In this document: positions 1 through 5,948 of the stretch, piece by piece
How positions within the stretch are numbered: the stretch's first letter is position 1
Layout: every line of letters starts with the position of its first letter
DNA from: JAXHUA01 sp034189695
Lineage (GTDB): Bacteria; Chloroflexota; Dehalococcoidia; E44-bin15
Direction of reading: 5' to 3'
Assembly: GCA_034189695.1 (NCBI GenBank)
Contig: JAXHUA010000038.1
Span: forward strand, 1-11,363
Length of the DNA: 11,363 bases
Translations under genes and position numbers: made by a program
The notes under the pieces: model-generated
Seen by the model: the letters and a program-made list of their open reading frames with translations, nothing else
Told to the model about the DNA's origin: nothing
The model's database searches: none

Positions 1-123
1 CTGCCGGGGAGTCCGTCGGCGGTACGTGAGTGTCTTGATGTCATTATGCCCGTCCTGCCCCATGCGATAGAGGTATTGAGGGGTGAGGGGCTGGAGTGCG
101 GCGGGAGTACACCGGCAGACTGA
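1..123 (+). CDS. MogA/MoaB-type molybdopterin biosynthesis protein, C-terminal end (5' partial)
   Basis: Frame 1 is open from the window edge to the TGA at 121-123 and encodes the last 40 residues of a protein. It begins LPGSPSAVRECLDVIMPVLPHAI. This matches the C-terminal end of MogA/MoaB/CinA-fold molybdopterin adenylyltransferases, where an (N)LPGSPKAV segment at the substrate site is followed by a helix ending in a PHALxLLRG-like motif; here the end reads LPHAIEVLRG. Family members act in the cytoplasm in molybdenum cofactor synthesis, adenylating molybdopterin before metal insertion. About 13 residues follow the usual family end, a slightly long tail. The gene lies 30 nt upstream of trmD on the same strand, a position often held by rimM. 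MogA and MoaB cannot be told apart from this fragment, so no symbol is given. Confidence 0.8.
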   Translation: MPGSPSAVRECLDVIMPVLPHAIEVLRGEGLECGGSTPAD

Positions 124-153
124 GGATGGCTTGGGGGTGGCCGGGGAGAGCCA

Positions 154-885
154 ATGCACTTTCACATACTGACCCTGTTTCCCGGGATGTTCGATGGGCC
201 GTTCGGCGACAGCATCGTGAAGCGGGCGGTCGACCGCGGGCTGGTTCGTATCTCGCTGTATAACATCCGGGACTACACGTCGGACAGGCACCATGTCGTC
301 GATGATTACCCCTATGGTGGTGGTCAGGGGATGGTGCTCAAGCCGGAGCCGGTATTCGCGGCTGTGGAGGCGGTGCGTGGGGGGGGTGAGATGCCGGTTG
401 TCCTGTTGACGCCGCAGGGACGGCTTCTTGATCAGGGGATTGCCGGGGGGCTTGCGGAACACGCTGAAGTGATGCTGATTTGCGGACGCTACGAGGGTGT
501 GGACGAGAGGGTGCGTCAGCATCTGGCGACAGACGAACTGAGCATTGGCGACTACGTTCTGAGCGGTGGGGAGCTGGCCGCTATGGTGGTGGTTGACGCC
601 GCTGTCCGGCATTTGCCCGGTGTGTTGGGAGGGGACGAGGCTGTCGGTCGGGACTCTCATGCAAGCGGGCTGTTGGAGTACCCGCAGTACACCCGCCCGC
701 AGGTATTCCGGGAGTGGGAGGTGCCGCAGGTGTTGCTCTCGGGCAACCACGCGGAGATTGCGCGGTGGCGCCGCGAGCAAGCGCTCATTCGCACGTTGGA
801 GCGGCGCCCGGATATGCTTGATAAGGCTGAGCTTGGGCCAGATGAAAGCAAGCTGCTGGAGAAGATGCGAAGAGGTAAGGACTAG
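154..885 (+). CDS. trmD: tRNA (guanine-N1-)-methyltransferase TrmD
   Basis: Cytoplasmic SPOUT-family enzyme that uses S-adenosylmethionine to methylate N1 of G37 next to the anticodon, preventing +1 frameshifting. The 243-residue length is typical. Visible hallmarks are the LTLFPGMF start (residues 7-13), PYGGGQGMV (53-61), and the trefoil-knot SAM-binding segments LLTPQGR (84-90), CGRYEGVDERV (110-120) and SIGDYVLSGGE (130-140). D167 in the DSHASGLLEYPQYTRP segment aligns with the catalytic Asp of the E. coli enzyme, and SGNHAEIxxWR follows at 196-206. The ATG at 154 has a GGGGAG Shine-Dalgarno at 143-148, five bases away. The stop TAG abuts the rplS ATG directly, so the two are probably translationally coupled. 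The trmD-rplS pairing is widely conserved. Confidence 0.98.
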   Translation: MHFHILTLFPGMFDGPFGDSIVKRAVDRGLVRISLYNIRDYTSDRHHVVDDYPYGGGQGMVLKPEPVFAAVEAVRGGGEMPVVLLTPQGRLLDQGIAGGLAEHAEVMLICGRYEGVDERVRQHLATDELSIGDYVLSGGELAAMVVVDAAVRHLPGVLGGDEAVGRDSHASGLLEYPQYTRPQVFREWEVPQVLLSGNHAEIARWRREQALIRTLERRPDMLDKAELGPDESKLLEKMRRGKD

Positions 886-1254
886 ATGGATGTCGAGACT
901 TTAGTGCCAGTTGAGTCGAATCCCAATATCCCTGTGATTGCGCCGGGTGATACCGTCAAGGTGAGCACCAAGGTGGTGGAGGGCGAGAGGGTACGCTCCC
1001 AGGTTTTCCAGGGTGTAGTGATAAGGGTGAGAAAGGGTGGGGCCAGCGCCAGTTTCACCGTGCGTCGCGTTGCCTACGGTGTCGGGGTGGAGCGGACCTT
1101 CTTCACGCACTCCGCGTCGGTGGAGAAGGTTGAGGTGCTGCGGCATGGCAAGGTGCGACGGGCCAGGCTCTACTACTTGCGGAACCTAACCACCAAGAAG
1201 GCCAGGCTAAAAGAGAGAAGACCCAAGGAAGAGAACAAGGAACCATCGAAGTAG
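886..1254 (+). CDS. rplS: 50S ribosomal protein L19
   Basis: Structural protein of the large ribosomal subunit that sits at the 30S-50S interface. The 122-residue product carries the family signature: PGDTVKVSTKVVEGERVRSQVFQGVVI, then the GASASFTVRR-VAYGVGVERTFFTHS block, and the RRARLYYLRN segment near residue 97. The last ~20 residues are a charged Lys/Glu/Arg tail (KARLKERRPKEENKEPSK-like), a little longer than the roughly 115-residue norm, as in many bacteria. The ATG at 886 follows the trmD stop with no gap; a GAGGT sequence at 872-876 inside the end of trmD is a suitably spaced ribosome binding site. No hairpin terminator is visible in the 70 nt before priA, so read-through into priA is plausible. 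Confidence 0.98.
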   Translation: MDVETLVPVESNPNIPVIAPGDTVKVSTKVVEGERVRSQVFQGVVIRVRKGGASASFTVRRVAYGVGVERTFFTHSASVEKVEVLRHGKVRRARLYYLRNLTTKKARLKERRPKEENKEPSK

Positions 1255-1324
1255 CCCGTGCAACTACAGGAGTGAGCGGAGGAATCAGCTTTCTCACGCC
1301 GTCCTCATGATTTGGGTCTAGGGG

Positions 1325-3775
1325 ATGAAGTACGCGGAGGTAGCGGTCAATTCCCCCGGGGCACAGCGGCGGACATTCTGGTACGCTGTGCCTTCTTTTG
1401 TGCAGGTAGGCCATGCAGTGTGGGTCCCCTTCGGGCCGAGGGTAGCCCAGGGGATCGTTCTTCGTCTCACTGACCAGCCTTCTGTGGATGAGGTCAAGGA
1501 TATCGTTGGTCTCATGGACGCCCGGCCGGTGCTCTCTGCCGCGCAGGTCGAGCTTGCGTGCTGGGTCAGTGAACGGTATCTCGCGCCCCTCTTCGATTCC
1601 GCTGCGGTGATGTTGCCACCGGGCTTCAGTCGGCGACTGGTGACTTTCGTCGAGCCGCATGGGGAGGCATCGCAGGCTGAGATTGCTGCACTCACGCCCC
1701 ACCAGCGGAAGATGCTGACCCTTCTCACGCGTCGAGGGAAGCTCCCTCTTTCCGAACTGGAGAACGCTCTCGGGGCGAAGGAGACGCGAAACGTTGTCGC
1801 CCAGTTGGTCCGCAGAAAGCTCGTGGCCCGGACGCAGGAACTCGAGGGGGTAAAGGTCAGACCCAAGGTGGTGCCGTACGTCCGGTTGGCGGTGGGGACG
1901 GAGGAAGCCAGGGAGCGGGCGGAGTCGCTATCGAAATCACAGCGGGCGCCGAAGCAGGCTGCGCTGCTTGAGTTCCTCGCAACCCAGGCGCGACCCATTC
2001 CCGTTTCCGAGGCGACGCGTCAGGTGGGCTGCACGAGGCAGGTAGTAAAGGTATTGGAAGACAAGGGGCTGGCCAGCGTCGAGCAGGTGCACGTGTATCG
2101 CGACCCGTTGGCCCATCGCGCTTTCGCACTGGCGTTTCCACCGATGCTCACGGCGGCGCAGGAATCGGCGTGGGCAGAGGTGCAAGCCGCCATGGCGCGG
2201 CGTGGTGAGAACGGTCACGTTGAGCCGGCGGTGTTCCTGCTCCACGGCGTCACCGGCAGTGGAAAGACCGAGATCTACCTGCGCGCGCTGGAGCAGGCGG
2301 TGGCGTTGGGCAAGAAGGCCATCGTGCTGGTCCCGGAGATCGCTCTCACTCCTCAGACTATCGATCGCTTCGCCTCACGTTTCCCGGGGAGGGTCGCGGT
2401 ACTGCACAGCAGGCTCTCGGTGGGGGAGCAGTTCGACGAGTGGTGGCGGATCAGGGACGGCGGTTTCGACGTGGTGATCGGCTCGAGAGGAGCGGTCTTC
2501 GCCCCGCAGCCCGACCTTGGGCTTATCGTCATTGACGAAGAGCATGAATGGACCTACAAGCAGCACGACCAGACGCCTCGCTACCAGGCGCGCGACGTGG
2601 CCATCAAGCTGGCGCACATAACCGGCTCAATCGTCATCCTGGGAAGCGCGACGCCGGATGTCGTCAGCTACTACCGGGGGACAACAGGTGAGTACCATCT
2701 GCTTGAGCTTCCAGAGCGGATCGATACGACGGGTTATGGGCGGGAAGGGCGGCTTCCCGGAGTGGAAGTGGTGGACCTGCGTGACGAACTGATGGCCGGG
2801 AACAGGAGCATCTTCAGCCGTTCGCTGGCCGCGGCTATGGAGAGAGCACTGGCGGCCGGGGAACAGGCGATCCTCTTTCTGAATCGGCGGGGCGCGGCCA
2901 CCTTTGTGCAGTGCCGCCGTTGTGGCTTCGTGCTGCGGTGCAGGAGATGTGACGTACCCCTGACGTACCACTCGGCGGCGCAGGACCTGGTCTGCCACCA
3001 GTGCAACTCCCGCTCTCCGGTCCCCAATTCCTGCCCGCGGTGTGGCAGCCGGCAGATCAAGTTCCTGGGTATCGGCACGCAGCGGGTCGCCGAAGAAGCC
3101 GGCCGTGTTTTTCCCGGGGCGCGGGTCCTGCGGTGGGACCGCGACGTCACGGGAGGAAAGCACTCCCACGAAGAGATACTCGGCAGGTTTCTGGCTCATG
3201 AGGCGGATATCCTGGTCGGCACCCAGATGATCGCCAAGGGGCTGGAGCTTCCGCTGGTCACCCTGGTTGGTGTGGTCAATGCCGACGTGAGCCTGCACCT
3301 CCCCGACTATCGGGCCGGGGAGCGCACCTTCGAGATTCTGAGCCAGGTCGCCGGCAGGGCTGGTCGCGGCCCGGCCGCTGGGCGGGTGATCATCCAGAGC
3401 TACAACCCCGACCACTACGCCATCGTGGCCGCTTCGAAGCACGACTACGCGTCGTTCTATGAGCATGAGATGGCCTTGCGTCGGGAGTACGACAACCCGC
3501 CGTTCAGTCGACTGGCGCGACTGGTCTACACCGCGACGAACAACGTCGCCGCCCACAACGAAGCGCTCAGGATGCACCAGCGTCTGAAGCAGGAGCGGGA
3601 CTCGTGGGGCATGGAGATGACCCTCATCGGGCCGGCACCGGCCTTCGTCCAGCGGGTTCGAGGGCGCTATCGCTGGCAGATCATCCTTCGGGGCGATGAC
3701 CCGGTACGGCTGCTGGACGAGGTGCCGGTCCCTCAGGGATGGATTGTGGACATCGATCCGGCAACCCTGCTTTGA
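1325..3775 (+). CDS. priA: Primosomal protein N' (replication restart helicase PriA)
   Basis: Superfamily 2 3'-to-5' DNA helicase that recognises stalled or repaired forks and reloads the replicative helicase. The 816 residues show the full architecture: N-terminal 3'-end-binding domain (from MKYAEVAVNSPGAQRRTFWYAVP, about residues 1-105), a winged-helix region (about 115-270), Walker A GVTGSGKT (308-315), Walker B DEEH (404-407) with the aromatic-rich WTYKQ segment just after, and motif VI QVAGRAGRG (674-682). The helicase core carries the PriA zinc-binding insertion, with all eight cysteines present as four CxxC pairs (530/533, 539/542, 557/560, 570/573). An in-frame TAG at 1319-1321 makes the ATG at 1325 the earliest possible start. 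It lacks a properly spaced Shine-Dalgarno: GGGG lies immediately against the ATG. priA next to def is a common bacterial arrangement. The stop TGA lies inside the next promoter's -35 box. Confidence 0.97.
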   Translation: MKYAEVAVNSPGAQRRTFWYAVPSFVQVGHAVWVPFGPRVAQGIVLRLTDQPSVDEVKDIVGLMDARPVLSAAQVELACWVSERYLAPLFDSAAVMLPPGFSRRLVTFVEPHGEASQAEIAALTPHQRKMLTLLTRRGKLPLSELENALGAKETRNVVAQLVRRKLVARTQELEGVKVRPKVVPYVRLAVGTEEARERAESLSKSQRAPKQAALLEFLATQARPIPVSEATRQVGCTRQVVKVLEDKGLASVEQVHVYRDPLAHRAFALAFPPMLTAAQESAWAEVQAAMARRGENGHVEPAVFLLHGVTGSGKTEIYLRALEQAVALGKKAIVLVPEIALTPQTIDRFASRFPGRVAVLHSRLSVGEQFDEWWRIRDGGFDVVIGSRGAVFAPQPDLGLIVIDEEHEWTYKQHDQTPRYQARDVAIKLAHITGSIVILGSATPDVVSYYRGTTGEYHLLELPERIDTTGYGREGRLPGVEVVDLRDELMAGNRSIFSRSLAAAMERALAAGEQAILFLNRRGAATFVQCRRCGFVLRCRRCDVPLTYHSAAQDLVCHQCNSRSPVPNSCPRCGSRQIKFLGIGTQRVAEEAGRVFPGARVLRWDRDVTGGKHSHEEILGRFLAHEADILVGTQMIAKGLELPLVTLVGVVNADVSLHLPDYRAGERTFEILSQVAGRAGRGPAAGRVIIQSYNPDHYAIVAASKHDYASFYEHEMALRREYDNPPFSRLARLVYTATNNVAAHNEALRMHQRLKQERDSWGMEMTLIGPAPAFVQRVRGRYRWQIILRGDDPVRLLDEVPVPQGWIVDIDPATLL

Positions 3776-3801
3776 CAAGGAAACTCTCAGTCCGATATAA
3801 T
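3772..3801 (+). promoter_or_regulatory. Consensus sigma-70-type promoter for def (and probably cca)
   Basis: TTGACA at 3772-3777 and TATAAT at 3796-3801 are both exact consensus hexamers, separated by 18 bases. The -35 box contains the priA stop codon (TGA at 3773-3775). Transcription would begin near 3808, giving a leader of roughly 37 nt before the def ATG at 3845. It is the only perfect match to both hexamers that I saw in this GC-rich window. This suggests that def and downstream genes can be expressed strongly and independently of priA. Confidence 0.8.
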
Positions 3802-3844
3802 CTAGTGTCTCTTCGCACGACCGTTATTCTGAGCAACTCGCCAA

Positions 3845-4336
3845 ATGGCAGTACGTCCCATTCTTACTCACCCCAACCCGGTGCTTCGTCAGAAGTCGAA
3901 GCGTGTGCGTGCTATTGATGAGTCGGTGGAGCGCCTCATTGATGACATGGTGGATACGATGCGCCGTGGCAATGGTGTCGGGCTCGCGGCCCCTCAGGTC
4001 GGGGTCTCGCTGCGGGTGATCGTAATCGAGCTGCCCGAAGAAGAGGCGCTGCCCCTCATCAACCCCGAGGTTGTCAGGCGGTCCGGCACACGCACGGTGG
4101 AAGAGGGCTGCCTGTGTGTACCCGGCTATCGGGGCAAGATAACGCGTTCGGAGAAGGTCACGGTGAAGGCGCTGGACCGCCACGGTAAGGAGATTCGCAT
4201 AAAAGGTGAAGGTCTCCTTGCTCAGGTTCTTGAACACGAGACGGACCACCTGAGCGGTGTCCTGTACCTGGACCACTTGGAGAGCACGGACGACTTGTAT
4301 AGAATAGGAGACGACGCCAGCAGTCCTGAGGCGTAG
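3845..4336 (+). CDS. def: Peptide deformylase
   Basis: Metalloenzyme that removes the N-formyl group from the initiator methionine of nascent chains at the ribosome exit. The 163-residue length is normal. All three family motifs are present: motif 1 GVGLAAPQ (44-51), motif 2 EGCLCVP (87-93) and motif 3 HETDH (131-135). Metal ligands are C89, H131 and H135, with E132 as the catalytic acid/base. Motif 2 usually reads EGCLS(V/I)P; the Ser is Cys91 here, giving a CxC pair. The start is chosen because MAVRPILTHPNPVLR fits the family's N-terminal start, although no clear Shine-Dalgarno precedes the ATG. It follows priA, as in many genomes, but fmt is not next to it. A near-perfect promoter lies just upstream. 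Confidence 0.97.
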   Translation: MAVRPILTHPNPVLRQKSKRVRAIDESVERLIDDMVDTMRRGNGVGLAAPQVGVSLRVIVIELPEEEALPLINPEVVRRSGTRTVEEGCLCVPGYRGKITRSEKVTVKALDRHGKEIRIKGEGLLAQVLEHETDHLSGVLYLDHLESTDDLYRIGDDASSPEA

Positions 4337-4349
4337 GGCGTCGGACTGT

Positions 4350-5918
4350 ATGAAGGCTGGAACGATAGCTGCGATTGAGCGCGCCGGAAGCGCTCGCTTC
4401 AGCTTGTCCCGAAGGTACGATTGGAAAGGCGAATTGAGTAACGCGCAACACATGTGCATCGGCGAAGAGGTTTCCCGTGCCTTGGTCCAAGTGAGGCGGG
4501 TCCTGGGAGAGCGCTCGGTCGAGTGTTATCTGACCGGTGGTTTCGTTCGGGACGCTATGCTGAGGCGGGCCACCGACGACATTGACGTCGTTGTATCTGG
4601 AAACGCTCTCGAGCTGGCCCGGTGTGTCGCCGATGGCCTCAATGCCAGGTGCATTCCACTGAACGAGCCGAACCAGATAGCCAGGGTGATGCTCCCGCCC
4701 CAGGGGCATCTGCACCTTGACTTCGCTACAATGCGTGGCGCCATCGACGAAGACCTTCGCTTGAGGGACTACACGATAAACGCGATGGCGATCGGGCTCG
4801 ACGAGGCTCTGGCCGGTTCTCCGGCGTTCATCGACCCTCTGGACGGCCGGCGCGACCTCGAGAGCCGCCGTATCCGCGCAGTGAGCGAGTCAGTGCTCCA
4901 GGAGGACCCGGCACGCCTCATTCGCGGTCCCCGTTTCGCGGCCGAGCTGGGGTTCTCCATCGATGAGGAGACCCGCACGTTCATCCGACGCAACAGCTCG
5001 CTCATTGGCCATGTGGCCAGGGAAAGGGTGCGCGACGAGCTATGTCGGATTCTGGCCATGCCGAAGGCGGCACAATGGGTCCGTTTGCTCGACGACCTTG
5101 GCCTGCTGTTGACGGTCATACCTGAGCTGGCCGCGGCGAAGGGGGTGGAGCAGCCCAGGGAGCACTTCTGGGATGTCTTCGACCATCTGGTGGAAACCGT
5201 CTCGGCCGTTGAGTTCCTTCTGCGGCTCGATGGGGCCGACCACTGGGGAGAACCGGTGCGTTGCGTGGCGCCGTGGTCGCAGGAACTGGAGGAGCACTTC
5301 CGGGAGGAGGTTTCCGGCGGGCGTGCCAGGGCAACGCTTCTGAAAGTCGCGGCCCTGCTTCATGACATTGCCAAGCCGCAGACCAAGTCGGTCGAAGACA
5401 ACGGCAGGACACGCTTCTTCGGACACGCTCAGGAGGGCGCGGCCATTGCCGAGGGCATTCTCCGGAGGCTGCGGTTCAGCACTCGTGAGGCGGAGATGGT
5501 GAAGACAATGGTTGAGCACCACATGCGCCCCGGGCAGATGGGGGATGACATGCCGACCCGTCGCGCCATTTACCGCTATTTCAGGGACACCGGCGACGTC
5601 GGCCTCGACACCATCTTTCTCAATCTGGCCGACCATCTGGCGGCGCGGGGCCCCCTCCTGGATAGCGAGCAGTGGAGGGCACACGCGTCCAGCATGGCGT
5701 ATGTGATCGCCGAGAGTACGAGCGAGCAGAGCGTGGTGGCCCCGCCCAAGTTGATTGACGGGCACGACTTGATCAACAGCTACGGCATGAGCCCGGGGCC
5801 CGAAATCGGTGAGCTGCTGGACGCAGTGCGTGAGGCCCAGGCGGCTGGTGAGGTGTCGAGCAGGGAAGAGGCGCTGGCGCTCGTGGAGAGATTGCTCTAC
5901 GACAGACAGAAGAGTTGA
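4350..5918 (+). CDS. CCA tRNA nucleotidyltransferase / poly(A) polymerase family protein with HD domain
   Basis: Class II nucleotidyltransferase family enzyme, most likely adding or repairing the CCA end of tRNAs; some relatives are A-adding enzymes or poly(A) polymerases. Visible parts: the nucleotide-binding GGFVRDAML (63-71), catalytic carboxylates in DDIDVVV (D77, D79), RDYTINAMAI (139-148), the EDPARLIRGPRFAAELGF helix (185-202), then an HD-type metal-dependent phosphohydrolase domain (HDIAKP with H338/D339, H359, HH at 390-391, and D428 in LADHL). The helix motif usually reads LRAxRFA; here it is IRGPRFA, a mild oddity. Length (522) suits HD-containing members. The start is uncertain: the ATG at 4350 is 13 nt after def with a weak GGG-type site, while M35 (ATG at 4452) would give a start nearer the usual distance from GGFVRD. 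The TGA stop lies inside a TTGACA sequence. Confidence 0.9.
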   Translation: MKAGTIAAIERAGSARFSLSRRYDWKGELSNAQHMCIGEEVSRALVQVRRVLGERSVECYLTGGFVRDAMLRRATDDIDVVVSGNALELARCVADGLNARCIPLNEPNQIARVMLPPQGHLHLDFATMRGAIDEDLRLRDYTINAMAIGLDEALAGSPAFIDPLDGRRDLESRRIRAVSESVLQEDPARLIRGPRFAAELGFSIDEETRTFIRRNSSLIGHVARERVRDELCRILAMPKAAQWVRLLDDLGLLLTVIPELAAAKGVEQPREHFWDVFDHLVETVSAVEFLLRLDGADHWGEPVRCVAPWSQELEEHFREEVSGGRARATLLKVAALLHDIAKPQTKSVEDNGRTRFFGHAQEGAAIAEGILRRLRFSTREAEMVKTMVEHHMRPGQMGDDMPTRRAIYRYFRDTGDVGLDTIFLNLADHLAARGPLLDSEQWRAHASSMAYVIAESTSEQSVVAPPKLIDGHDLINSYGMSPGPEIGELLDAVREAQAAGEVSSREEALALVERLLYDRQKS

Positions 5919-5931
5919 CATAATATAATCT
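5919..5931 (+). promoter_or_regulatory. AT-rich -10-like element upstream of secD
   Basis: The short AT-rich stretch between cca and secD contains an exact TATAAT at 5924-5929, and an overlapping TGa-CATAAT (5916-5924) that would fit an extended -10. A TTGACA at 5915-5920 is only 3 bp from TATAAT, so it cannot act as its -35, and no good -35 lies 16-18 bp upstream. Transcription could begin near 5936, about 13 nt before the secD start. A secDF-hemW promoter here is plausible but weakly supported. Confidence 0.4.
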
Positions 5932-5948
5932 GAGTTGAAGACAGAGAA

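Noticed and set aside
1255..1324. Rho-independent terminator or promoter between rplS and priA
   Set aside because: No stem-loop with a T-run and no paired -35/-10 hexamers are visible in these 70 bases.
2627..3778. Long minus-strand open frame of 383 codons opposite priA
   Set aside because: It lies entirely within the clear priA gene, has no recognisable domain, and results from the GC-rich third-position pattern of the sense gene.
4377..4395. GAGCGC / GCGCTC inverted repeat with a 7-base loop as a terminator after def
   Set aside because: The stem is only 6 bp, there is no T-run, and it lies within the possible CCA enzyme coding region; expected by chance in GC-rich DNA.
5040..5921. Minus-strand open frame of 293 codons opposite the CCA enzyme
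   Set aside because: Antisense shadow of a gene with strong nucleotidyltransferase and HD motifs.
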